A stretch of DNA of 11,828 nucleotides, taken from the NCBI GenBank assembly GCA_046728075.1, contig JBKPDV010000180.1, forward strand, positions 1 through 11,828, given 5' to 3'. The position numbers were made by a program, and so were the translations under genes. Shown piece by piece: positions 1 to 6,802 of the stretch (position 1 is its first letter; each line of letters begins with the position of its first letter). The notes below the pieces were generated by a model. The model made no database searches. It was not told where the DNA came from and saw only the letters and a list, made by a program, of their open reading frames with translations. Source of the DNA: JBKPDV01 sp046728075 (lineage in GTDB: Bacteria; Acidobacteriota; Thermoanaerobaculia; UBA5066; Gp7-AA6).

Positions 1-97
1 GTTTGTGTATATAGGCGGTTTCGTGTGGGGGGGGTTTTCCCGGGGGTTTGGGGGGTACCCGCCGGCGGGGGGGGCGGGGGGGCGGGGGGGCGGGGGG
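1..97. other. G-rich low-complexity left edge of the window
   Basis: No gene is visible here. The stretch consists of long G runs with few other bases. From 67 to 97 there are four runs of 8, 7, 7 and 6 G separated by single C bases. That fits a G-quadruplex-forming pattern, and it is also the kind of sequence that sequencers and assemblers handle badly. Bases 1-60 resemble nothing recognisable, so the composition could be real or could mark a poor contig end. Confidence 0.5.
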
Positions 98-144
98 AAT
101 CGAGAGAGTTTTCTCTCCATCCCCCAGTCCCCCCGTCCCCCCGT
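66..144. repeat. G/C octad inverted repeat downstream of tRNA-Leu
   Basis: The left arm (66-97) is a run of C(G)6-8 units. The right arm is made of C-rich octads: CCCCCAGT (121-128), CCCCCCGT (129-136) and CCCCCCGT (137-144). Between them, 93-125 can fold into a hairpin: GGGGG, a bulged A, AT, a C/C mismatch, GAGAGA with a GTTT loop, then TCTCTC, AT, CCCCC. The repeat lies about 70-150 nt beyond the 3' end of the minus-strand tRNA and could end that transcript. No U-tract follows the stem on that strand, so a classical intrinsic terminator is not supported. A related octad pair sits between secG and tpiA. Confidence 0.6.
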
Positions 145-213
145 CCGAAACTGAAGACAAGAAGGTTCTGACTGGAGGAAGTGAAGTGAAGTTGCAGTGA
201 GGCTAGATCAGGA

Positions 214-298
<85 letters not shown>

Positions 299-301
299 AC
301 G

Positions 302-661
302 TTACTTGGGTTGAGCGGGATTGACCGGAACAGGCGCGGGTGCCTTCGGGGCCGGCGCCGGAGCTGCCTTGGCAGGAGCCGCCTTGGCTGGCACACCGCC
401 TGGACGAATGACAGAAGACTTGGGCCGGGCCTGCAGGATGGTCAACGCGAGAGCGAGAACGATGAAACCGATGAAAGCCGCGGTCGTCAGCTTGTGCAGG
501 ATCGTCGTCGCTCCGCGCGCGCCAAAGGCGGTCTGAGTCCCTCCGCCGCCGAACGCGCCGGCGATGTCTGCTCCCCTCCCCTGCTGGACGAGCACGACCA
601 GGATCAGAAAGAAGCAGATGAACACGTAGAGAACGACGACCGAAACATACAGAGCGCCCAA
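302..661 (-). CDS. secG: Preprotein translocase subunit SecG
   Basis: This 119-residue protein has the SecG layout. A first membrane helix at about residues 3-26 is followed by a cytoplasmic loop with the typical VQQGRGADIAGAFGGGGTQT-type segment and the FGARG motif. A second helix lies at about 58-76, and an Ala/Pro/Lys-rich tail runs from about 80 to the end. SecG is the small accessory subunit of the SecYEG channel and assists SecA-driven export across the inner membrane. The start is TTG at 661, supported by a GGGAGG Shine-Dalgarno 5 nt upstream. No in-frame ATG precedes the first helix. It follows tpiA after 200 nt and is directly followed by tRNA-Leu. The low-complexity tail is variable in this family and is not a sign of damage. 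Confidence 0.93.
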   Translation of the reverse strand: MGALYVSVVVLYVFICFFLILVVLVQQGRGADIAGAFGGGGTQTAFGARGATTILHKLTTAAFIGFIVLALALTILQARPKSSVIRPGGVPAKAAPAKAAPAPAPKAPAPVPVNPAQPK

Positions 662-666
662 GGGAT

Positions 667-672
667 CCTCCC
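667..672 (-). promoter_or_regulatory. Shine-Dalgarno site deciding the secG TTG start
   Basis: On the minus strand GGGAGG is followed by the 5-nt spacer ATCCC and then TTG at 661. This strong site at ideal distance is the main reason for accepting the rare TTG start. The nearest ATG (648-646) is out of frame. Confidence 0.8.
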
Positions 673-739
673 GAAAAGGGAGGAAGTGTATTTGTCAGTC
701 GCAGCCGCGTCAAGACATCGGCCATTGCTCCGACGAACG

Positions 740-828
740 GACGGGGGGACGGGGAGAGTGCGGGACGGGGGGAAAACGACCTCGATTCCGCCGTCTCCCC
801 GTCCCCCTTTCCCCCCCGTCCCCCCGTC
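740..828. repeat. G/C octad inverted repeat between tpiA and secG
   Basis: The left arm holds octads ACGGGGGG (741-748), ACGGGGAG (749-756), a degenerate AGTGCGGG and ACGGGGGG (765-772). The right arm holds CTCCCCGT (795-802), CCCCCTTT, a 9-nt CCCCCCCGT and CCCCCCGT (820-827). The outer 15 bases of each arm (740-754 and 814-828) are perfectly complementary. The 773-790 segment is the loop of the larger structure. The pair fills much of the 200-nt tpiA-secG gap, and no gene is visible in that gap. In RNA it could be a stable stem separating tpiA from secG expression. The same octad words occur at 121-144. Confidence 0.75.
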
Positions 829-861
829 TGAAGCAGTCGCAATGAGAGATCTGACAGAGAG

Positions 862-1578
862 TCAGGGCAATCCAGCGATACTGGCAAACGAAGCCGGATC
901 CAGGCTCGCTCCGCCGATCAAGAACCCATCCACGCCTGCCCTCGTCAGAATCTCGGATGCATTGGAGGGAGTCACCGAGCCGCCGTAAAGGATCCGCAGA
1001 TTCCGGCGCTGCGGGAGGAGTCGCCTCAGGTGATTGCACGCGGTCCAGCAGTCTTCGGAGGTCGCCGCCTTTCCAGTCCCGATCGCCCAAACCGGCTCGT
1101 AGGCGAGAACGAGTGGAGCCTCTGCGGGATCCTGAGCGAGCGATTCGACCTGCCTCGTCAGGACTGTCGTTGACAGACCCCCTGCGCGTTCCGCATCGGT
1201 TTCGCCGACGCAATAGATGGGAATCAGTTCGCTCTCGCGGCAGCGCGCGAGCTTTCGCGCCAGCATCGGACCGTCCTCGGCAAACAGACGCCGGCGCTCG
1301 GAGTGGCCGACGATGACGTACCGGCATCCCGCGTCGGCGATCATGCTCGCCGACACCTCTCCCGTATACGCTCCCTGCGATTCCGAGGCCACGTTCTGCG
1401 CCGCGAGCAACCAGCGCCCCGCTCGATCGCGCGCAGCGTCCAGAAGAGTGAAGGACGGAGCGACAACCAGCTCGACTTCGAGCGGACCGTTCCCGATCCG
1501 CCGGCCGAGAGCCTCGGAGTACTTCTGCGCGTCCGATCGCAGAAGATTCATTTTCCAGTTGGCGACGAAGAGGTTCAT
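862..1578 (-). CDS. tpiA: Triosephosphate isomerase
   Basis: This 238-residue TIM-barrel enzyme interconverts dihydroxyacetone phosphate and glyceraldehyde 3-phosphate in glycolysis and gluconeogenesis. The family motifs appear in order: NWKMN near the N-terminus (catalytic Lys9), GHSERR (electrophilic His92), AYEPVWAIGTG (general base Glu161), and the phosphate-binding segments YGGSV (198-202) and GGAS (222-225). The length is slightly below the usual ~250 residues, but no motif is missing. The ATG overlaps the pgk stop in an ATGA arrangement, which suggests translational coupling. An adjacent pgk is a very common bacterial arrangement. secG lies downstream after a gap containing an inverted repeat. 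Confidence 0.97.
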   Translation of the reverse strand: MNLFVANWKMNLLRSDAQKYSEALGRRIGNGPLEVELVVAPSFTLLDAARDRAGRWLLAAQNVASESQGAYTGEVSASMIADAGCRYVIVGHSERRRLFAEDGPMLARKLARCRESELIPIYCVGETDAERAGGLSTTVLTRQVESLAQDPAEAPLVLAYEPVWAIGTGKAATSEDCWTACNHLRRLLPQRRNLRILYGGSVTPSNASEILTRAGVDGFLIGGASLDPASFASIAGLP

Positions 1579-2753
1579 GAGGAAGTGACAAGCGCCTCAA
1601 TTCCCGGCAACGTCCCTTGAGCGAGGAACTCGAGCGATGCGCCACCTCCCGTCGAGACGTGCGTGAACTTCTCGGCGACTCCGACTTCGTTGACCGCCGC
1701 GACGCTCTCGCCCCCTCCGACGACCGTCACGGCTTCCGACTCGGCAAGCAGCATCGCGAGCGCTTTCGTTCCCCGATCAAACGGCGGGTGCTCGAAGACT
1801 CCCATCGGGCCGTTCCAGAAGATCGTCTTGGCGGGATCGAGCAGCCGTTCGAACTGCTCGAGTGTTTTCGGTCCGACGTCCAAAGCCATCTCGCCCTCCG
1901 GCATCTTCGCGATACCGACCTGGTGAGCGCCCGCGGCATCCTCCGGCGATTTCGCGACGACGAAGTCGGAAGGCAGCGCGATGGTCTTGCCCTCCCTCTT
2001 GCAGAAGTCCAGGATTTCCCGGGCGAGGGGAACGCTTTTTTCGTCGAGCAGGGAGCGCCCGACGGACAGGCCGATTGCGGCGACGAAATGATTCGCCATC
2101 CCGCCCCCGACGAGCAGCAGGTCGGCCATCCGGGCGAGCGCGCGCAGCGTGTCGATCTTTCCGGAGATCTTCGCTCCGCCGAGAATCGCGGCGAACGGCC
2201 GCTCCGGGGAGAGAAGCCGGGACAGCTCGCGGACCTCCTTTTCCATCAAGAGCCCCGCCGCTTTCTCGGCGAGGATCGCGGGAACCCCGACCACGGAAGC
2301 GTGCGCCCGATGCGCGGCGCCGAACGCGTCGTCGACATAGACCTCCGCGAGGCGAGCCAGACTTCGAGCGAACTCGGAGTCATTCGCCTCCTCTCCGGGA
2401 TGAAAACGCAGGTTCTCCAGAAGGAGGACCTCTCCGGCAGCCAGACTGGCGACCGCCTTCTCGGCCTCCGGCCCGACGCAGTCCTCGACGAACCGAACCG
2501 GGCCGCCGAGAGATTCGGCGAAGGCCACCGCCACGGCCGCCAGCGAGTCCTTGGGGTTTTTCTTTCCCTTGGGTTTTCCCAGGTGCGAAGCGCAGACGAC
2601 TCTGGCTCCGGCTTCCCGGGCCAGCCGCACGGTCGGCAGCGTTTCGCGGATTCGTGTGGCGTCGGCCACACGGCCGTCTTCGAGCGGGACGTTGAAGTCG
2701 ACCCGCAGGAACAGACGCTTTCCGTCGAGCGAGAGCTCCCGGATGGATTTCAT
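1575..2753 (-). CDS. pgk: Phosphoglycerate kinase
   Basis: This 392-residue enzyme catalyses 1,3-bisphosphoglycerate + ADP to 3-phosphoglycerate + ATP in the cytoplasm. Substrate-binding RVDFNVP (17-23) is followed by SHLGKPKG, the ENLRFHPGEE segment and DDAFGAAHRAH in the N-domain. The C-domain has GGAKISGKI, GGGMAN, the nucleotide-binding GPMGVFE, and the closing HVSTGGGASLEFL and LPGIEAL segments. The frame stays open far upstream (to about 3146), but homology begins at MKSIRELSLDGKR, so the ATG at 2753 is chosen. There is no strong Shine-Dalgarno before it. It is the first gene of the minus-strand pgk-tpiA-secG-tRNA unit and is divergent from ggt. A GAPDH gene, often found upstream of pgk, is not present here. 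Confidence 0.96.
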   Translation of the reverse strand: MKSIRELSLDGKRLFLRVDFNVPLEDGRVADATRIRETLPTVRLAREAGARVVCASHLGKPKGKKNPKDSLAAVAVAFAESLGGPVRFVEDCVGPEAEKAVASLAAGEVLLLENLRFHPGEEANDSEFARSLARLAEVYVDDAFGAAHRAHASVVGVPAILAEKAAGLLMEKEVRELSRLLSPERPFAAILGGAKISGKIDTLRALARMADLLLVGGGMANHFVAAIGLSVGRSLLDEKSVPLAREILDFCKREGKTIALPSDFVVAKSPEDAAGAHQVGIAKMPEGEMALDVGPKTLEQFERLLDPAKTIFWNGPMGVFEHPPFDRGTKALAMLLAESEAVTVVGGGESVAAVNEVGVAEKFTHVSTGGGASLEFLAQGTLPGIEALVTSS

Positions 2754-2773
2754 GGAGCGAGAGGATCTTAGTG

Positions 2774-2822
2774 GAGTCGACAGGCAGCAGTCGACAGTCA
2801 ACAGTCGACAGTCGACAGTCGG
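2774..2822. repeat. Heptad array (CAGTCGA)n in the pgk/ggt divergent region
   Basis: Seven consecutive 7-bp units lie here: GAGTCGA, CAGGCAG, CAGTCGA, CAGTCAA, CAGTCGA, CAGTCGA, CAGTCGG. There is no inverted partner array, although each junction contains the self-complementary GTCGAC. The array occupies about half of the 103-nt gap between two divergent starts, where promoters for both pgk and ggt would be expected. No convincing -35/-10 pair can be placed. The same heptad word recurs between tsaD and lepA. Confidence 0.9.
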
Positions 2823-2856
2823 AGCCCTCCGCAGATAATCCGAGCCGAGCCATAGA

Positions 2857-4575
2857 ATGGGGCGAATGAGAAAACGTGCCCTTGCGATCTCTATCGCTCT
2901 TCTTTTCCTGGGATTGCCGCTGGCAGCCGCCGGCCCGCAGGTCCAGCATGGCGCGGGCGGAGCCGTCGCCGCGGCGGACGAAACGGCGGCGCGGATCGGA
3001 ATCGACATTCTCAAACAGGGGGGCAACGCCGCGGACGCCGCGGTCGCCGTCTCCTTTGCTCTCGCCGTGACCTGGCCCGAGGCGGGCAACCTCGGAGGGG
3101 GCGGATTCTGGATCTCCCGCGACGCCAAGGGCAAAGTCCTGGTCATCGACTACCGGGAGGTGGCTCCGAGAGGCGTGCGCCGGGATCTCTTCGTTCATCC
3201 GCGCGACGGCGGCAAGCCTCCTTCATCGACGGAAGGACCTTTCGCCTCGGGAGTCCCCGGTACGGTCGCGGGTCTGGCGCTGGCGCACCGCCGTCTCGGG
3301 CGCCTTCCGTGGAAGAGAGTCATCGATCCGGCGGTCCGGCTGGCGCGCGGCGGATTCGTCGTCACGGAGGAGCTCACGAGCTCCATTGCCAAGGAGAAAG
3401 ACCGCCTGGCCAAGGACCGTGAGACCGCGACGCTTCTCTTGCCCGGCGGCCAACCGCTCGCCGCGGGCACCGTGCTGAAACAACCGGACCTCGCCCGGAC
3501 GCTGGAGGCGATTCGCGATCATGGCGCCGACGGCTTCTATCGCGGACGCGTCGCGCGGCAGATCGAGGAGGGACAGGCGCGCGATGGCGGGCTGATCACG
3601 CGCGGCGATCTCGGGCGTTACCAGGCGAAGATTCGCAATCCGACGCTCTTCCGCTTTGCGGGCGCCGAGGTCCTCACGACACCCGCACCCTCCTCCGGGC
3701 CGGCGCTGGCAGAGATGGGGATGCTCGTTCAGCTCGTCGGAATGGAGAAAATCCGACCGCGGGATGCCTCCTCCGCGCACTGGATGGCCGAAATCGAGAA
3801 GCGCTCGTTTCGGGATCGAAACCGTTACCTGGGCGACCCGGGTTTCCCAAATGTCCGGCAAAAGCTCCTGACGGACCCGTCGCGCCTGAAGGTCATCGCG
3901 GCTTCGATCGACCCCAATCGCTCGACGCCCTCGGAGGCGCTGCGCCTTCCGGACCGCGAGAAACCGGCGACGACGCACTTCTCCGTCATGGATTCGACCG
4001 GCGCCGCGGTGGCGATCACGACGACCTTGAACGACTCCTTCGGCAACGCCCGCATCGCGCCCGGACTGGGGTTCCTCTGGAACAACGAGATGGACGACTT
4101 CGCGACGCGGCCGGGCCAGAAAAACCTTTACGGACTGATTCAGGGGGAAGTCAACGCCGTCGCCCCCGGCAAGCGCATGCTCTCCTCGATGTGTCCCGCG
4201 ATCGCGGTGGTCGGCGGACGCAACGCGCTCGTCTTCGGATCCCCGGGCGGGTCGACGATTCCCACGACGAACTTCCAGATTCTCGTCAACGTCCTTCTTC
4301 GGGGGGAGCCGCTCGAGACAGCCGTTGCGGCGCCGCGGTTTCATCAGCAGGACTTCCCCGACAAGATCGAGTACGAGGGCTCACTTTTCGACGCCGCGTG
4401 GATCCGGGCGCTGGAGAAGCTCGGGCATCGGGTGGAAGAGCGGGCGACGGATCGGGAGCCGCACGCGAAGCTCGGCCGGGTTCACGCGATCGCTCTGGGC
4501 CCGGACGGCAAGATGACGGCCGTGGCTGACCCTCGCAGCGGCGGAGTCGGCCTGGTCGCTCGCGCGTCGCCTTGA
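2857..4575 (+). CDS. ggt: Gamma-glutamyltransferase, secreted
   Basis: This 572-residue N-terminal nucleophile hydrolase precursor cleaves gamma-glutamyl bonds of glutathione and transfers or hydrolyses the glutamyl group. A signal peptide is visible: basic MRKR, a hydrophobic stretch to about residue 22, and an AAA-G type cleavage region, so it acts outside the inner membrane. Family motifs include GGNAADAAVA, GNLGGGGF, DYREVAP (Arg100 corresponding to the substrate-binding Arg), NDSFG, NEMDDF, LSSM (442-445) and GSPGGS (461-466). The self-processing and catalytic Thr is at 372 in TTHFSV. The large and small subunits would therefore be about 2-371 and 372-572. ATG 2857 is the longest start. 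ATG 2866 (MRKRALAIS) has a G-rich stretch in front and is equally likely. The mtnA start follows 8 nt after the stop. Confidence 0.95.
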   Translation: MGRMRKRALAISIALLFLGLPLAAAGPQVQHGAGGAVAAADETAARIGIDILKQGGNAADAAVAVSFALAVTWPEAGNLGGGGFWISRDAKGKVLVIDYREVAPRGVRRDLFVHPRDGGKPPSSTEGPFASGVPGTVAGLALAHRRLGRLPWKRVIDPAVRLARGGFVVTEELTSSIAKEKDRLAKDRETATLLLPGGQPLAAGTVLKQPDLARTLEAIRDHGADGFYRGRVARQIEEGQARDGGLITRGDLGRYQAKIRNPTLFRFAGAEVLTTPAPSSGPALAEMGMLVQLVGMEKIRPRDASSAHWMAEIEKRSFRDRNRYLGDPGFPNVRQKLLTDPSRLKVIAASIDPNRSTPSEALRLPDREKPATTHFSVMDSTGAAVAITTTLNDSFGNARIAPGLGFLWNNEMDDFATRPGQKNLYGLIQGEVNAVAPGKRMLSSMCPAIAVVGGRNALVFGSPGGSTIPTTNFQILVNVLLRGEPLETAVAAPRFHQQDFPDKIEYEGSLFDAAWIRALEKLGHRVEERATDREPHAKLGRVHAIALGPDGKMTAVADPRSGGVGLVARASP

Positions 4576-4583
4576 CCGGGGCC

Positions 4584-5651
4584 ATGGAGACTTTCCGTCC
4601 GCTCTTTCGGGAAGGGACCGGCCTGCGCCTGCTCGACCAGCGCCTGCTTCCCGGCCGGGAAGTCTGGATGACGCTCGAGAAGCCGGCGGAAATCGCGCTC
4701 GCAATCCGAGAGCTCGCGATCCGAGGCGCGCCGGCAATCGGGATCGCCGCGGCCTATGGCGTGGCTTTCTCCATGCGAAGCGGCGCCTCTACTCCCGTCT
4801 CCGAGAGATTCGAGACCGCGAAAGACCTCCTCGCCGCGACGCGGCCCACGGCGATCAATCTCTTCGCGGCGCTCGACCGGATGGCGCGTCGCTTCGAAGA
4901 GACCTCCGCGAAGCCCCCCGAGGAGATCGAACAAGCGCTCGTCTCGGAGGCCGATGCGATCGCCGCGGAGGATCTGGAAGCCTGCCGTCGCATCGGCCGC
5001 TACGGCGCTCCTCTGCTGGAGGCGGGAATCGTAATGACCCACTGCAACGCCGGCGCTCTTGCGACCGGGGGTTACGGGACAGCCCTCGGTGTCATACGGG
5101 CGGCGGTCGAAGCGGGACGGGCCGTGCGGGTCCTGGCCTCCGAGACGCGTCCGTTCCTCCAGGGCGCCCGGCTCACGGCCTGGGAGCTGGCGCGGGATCA
5201 CATTCCCGTGGAGCTGATCACCGACAGCATGGCAGGCCACTTTCTTTCGCGCGGCCAAGTGAGTTGCGTCGTGGTCGGGGCCGACAGGATCGCCGCTAAT
5301 GGCGACACGGCCAACAAGATCGGAACCTATTCCCTCGCCGTGCTGGCGCGGGAGAACGACATTCCCTTTTACGTCGCAGCGCCGACGACCACGATCGACC
5401 TCCAGTGTCCCGAGGGCGCTGCCATCCCCATCGAGGAGCGCACGTCCGCCGAGGTGCTCTCCTTTGCAGGCCAATCGATCGCTCCGCCCGGAGTCTCGGC
5501 ACGGTACGTGGCCTTCGACGTGACGCCGGCGCGCTACGTGACGGCGATCATCACAGATCAGGGGGTGTGCTATCCACCGTATGAGAAGTCGCTCCTGCAG
5601 GCGGTTGAAGATGCGCAGGCGGGGCGCTCGGCGCTGGGCGCTGGGCGCTAG
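4584..5651 (+). CDS. mtnA: S-methyl-5-thioribose-1-phosphate isomerase
   Basis: This 355-residue protein of the aIF2B/MtnA superfamily converts 5-methylthioribose 1-phosphate to the ribulose form in the methionine salvage pathway. RGAPAIG is at 47-53, THCNAGALAT carries the presumed catalytic Cys154, and GADRIAANGDTANKIGT carries Asp234. The Cys-Asp spacing of 80 matches the known Cys160/Asp240 pair of the Bacillus enzyme. ATG 4584 is chosen over an in-frame TTG at 4572 that overlaps the ggt stop. The last ~8 residues (SALGAGR region) and the stop codon are encoded by the left arm of a GCGCTGG heptad hairpin, so the C-terminus appears reshaped by the repeat. No other methionine-salvage gene is in view. 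A related pentose-phosphate isomerase role cannot be excluded. Confidence 0.93.
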   Translation: METFRPLFREGTGLRLLDQRLLPGREVWMTLEKPAEIALAIRELAIRGAPAIGIAAAYGVAFSMRSGASTPVSERFETAKDLLAATRPTAINLFAALDRMARRFEETSAKPPEEIEQALVSEADAIAAEDLEACRRIGRYGAPLLEAGIVMTHCNAGALATGGYGTALGVIRAAVEAGRAVRVLASETRPFLQGARLTAWELARDHIPVELITDSMAGHFLSRGQVSCVVVGADRIAANGDTANKIGTYSLAVLARENDIPFYVAAPTTTIDLQCPEGAAIPIEERTSAEVLSFAGQSIAPPGVSARYVAFDVTPARYVTAIITDQGVCYPPYEKSLLQAVEDAQAGRSALGAGR

Positions 5652-5691
5652 GCGGAGACTCCTGTTCTACCAGCGCCCAGCGCCCAGCGCC
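5630..5691. repeat. Heptad inverted repeat (CAGCGCC)3 at the mtnA 3' end
   Basis: The left arm 5630-5649 is built from GCGCTGG heptads. The right arm 5672-5691 is the exact reverse complement, built from three CAGCGCC heptads. This gives a perfect 20-bp stem with a 22-nt loop (5650-5671). The mtnA stop TAG (5649-5651) lies at the end of the left arm, so the stem begins inside the coding sequence. No T-run follows, so it is not a classical terminator. The tsaD start lies 29 nt downstream. Confidence 0.95.
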
Positions 5692-5720
5692 CGTAAGATG
5701 GGTTTTCCGGTTCTTCCGTC

Positions 5721-6764
5721 GTGAACGTTCTCGGCATCGAAACTTCCTGCGACGAGACGTCCGTCGCCGTGGTGGACGGCGAGGGGCGGATCCTCTCCAA
5801 TGTGATCGCCACACAGATGAGCGCGCACGCCGTTTACGGCGGCGTCGTGCCGGAGCTGGCGGCGCGGGCGCACCTCGAGAATCTTCCGGCTGCGTTCGAG
5901 GAAGCCCTCCGGCGTGCGGGAATGGGTGTTAACAATATAGACATTGTTGCGGCGACCGCCGGTCCCGGCCTGATCGGAGCGCTGCTGGTGGGCCTTTCGG
6001 CCGGAAAGGCCTTTGCCTTCGCCCGCCGCGTTCCTCTGATGCCCGTCAACCACCTCGAGGGCCACCTCTTCTCGCCGTATCTCTCGGCCGACGGCTCGCC
6101 CGCGCGGCCCATCGCGTATCCCTTCCATGGGCTCGTCGTGTCGGGCGGGCACGCCGAGCTCGTCCGGGTCGAGGGGGGGGGCTGCGTGCCGCTCGCGCGG
6201 ACACGGGACGACGCGCCTGGAGAGGCTTTCGACAAGGTCGCTCGCCGCGCGGGGCTGCCCTACCCCGGCGGCCCGGTCATCGATCGGATCGCGGCGCGGG
6301 GAGACGGCTCCCGACACCGCCTACCGATCGGACGTCTTTCCGATGGCTCGCTCGACTTTTCCTTTTCGGGTCTGAAGACGGCGATGTTGAAGGAGTTCGC
6401 CAGACGCGGCATCGACGGCTCTCCGCTGGACCCGGAATCGGTCCGGGGCGACCTCGCGGATCTGTTCGCTTCTTTTCAGCGCGCGATCGTCACGGCACTC
6501 CTCGAGCGGGTCAACGCGGTCCACGGCACCGAATCGATCCGGTGCCTGGCGCTTTCCGGCGGCGTCGCGGCGAACTCCGAGCTGCGCGCCACTCTGAGCG
6601 TGTGGGGCGAGGAGCGCGGGGTTCCCGTTCTCCTGCCCGACCGGTCGCTGACGACCGACAACGCCGCCATGATCGCCTGGGCGGGACTCCTGCGCTACCG
6701 CCGGGACGGCCCGACGGAGCCGGCGCAGGCCGTCGCTCACTCGCGCTGGCCCTTGGGAACGTGA
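5721..6764 (+). CDS. tsaD: tRNA N6-threonylcarbamoyladenosine transferase TsaD
   Basis: This 347-residue enzyme of the Kae1/TsaD ASKHA family transfers threonylcarbamoyl from the TsaC-made adenylate to A37 of ANN-decoding tRNAs, working with TsaB and TsaE. It opens with the ATPase motif GIETSCDETSVAVVD. The metal-binding HLEGH supplies His111 and His115, at the same positions as in E. coli. VSGGHAELV, GEAFDKVAR, PYPGGPVID, FSFSGLKT, LSGGVAANSELR and the metal ligand region TDNAAM (Asp313) follow. The start is GTG at 5721, directly before the conserved MNVLGIETSCDET. No strong Shine-Dalgarno is seen. It is flanked on both sides by heptad hairpins. TsaB, TsaC and TsaE genes are not in the window. 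Confidence 0.97.
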   Translation: MNVLGIETSCDETSVAVVDGEGRILSNVIATQMSAHAVYGGVVPELAARAHLENLPAAFEEALRRAGMGVNNIDIVAATAGPGLIGALLVGLSAGKAFAFARRVPLMPVNHLEGHLFSPYLSADGSPARPIAYPFHGLVVSGGHAELVRVEGGGCVPLARTRDDAPGEAFDKVARRAGLPYPGGPVIDRIAARGDGSRHRLPIGRLSDGSLDFSFSGLKTAMLKEFARRGIDGSPLDPESVRGDLADLFASFQRAIVTALLERVNAVHGTESIRCLALSGGVAANSELRATLSVWGEERGVPVLLPDRSLTTDNAAMIAWAGLLRYRRDGPTEPAQAVAHSRWPLGT

Positions 6765-6768
6765 GCCG

Positions 6769-6797
6769 AGTCAACAGTCGACTGTAGACTGTCGACT
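6769..6797. repeat. Heptad hairpin (CAGTCGA type) filling the tsaD-lepA gap
   Basis: The 11-nt left arm AGTCAACAGTC (6769-6779) and right arm GACTGTCGACT (6787-6797) pair at 10 of 11 positions around the loop GACTGTA. The element starts 5 nt after the tsaD stop and ends 5 nt before the lepA ATG, so it is practically the whole intergenic region. The heptad word matches the array at 2774-2822, including the CAGTCAA variant. Confidence 0.88.
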
Positions 6798-6802
6798 TTC
6801 TC

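Noticed and set aside
1617..2771. Open frame of 384 codons on the plus strand opposite pgk
   Set aside because: pgk has all its motifs on the minus strand. The plus-strand translation shows no family signature.
1575..2860. Missing gap (GAPDH) gene upstream of pgk as an anomaly
   Set aside because: gap is often but not always linked to pgk, and its absence from the window says nothing about the genome.
2753..3146. N-terminal extension of pgk up to 3146
   Set aside because: The extension overlaps the ggt signal peptide region on the other strand, crosses the heptad array, and precedes the standard PGK N-terminus. It shows no homology.
3223..4344. Long open frame on the minus strand opposite ggt (373 codons)
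   Set aside because: It lies wholly antisense to a gene with complete family motifs, has Arg/Gly-rich composition typical of high-GC shadow frames, and shows no recognisable domain.
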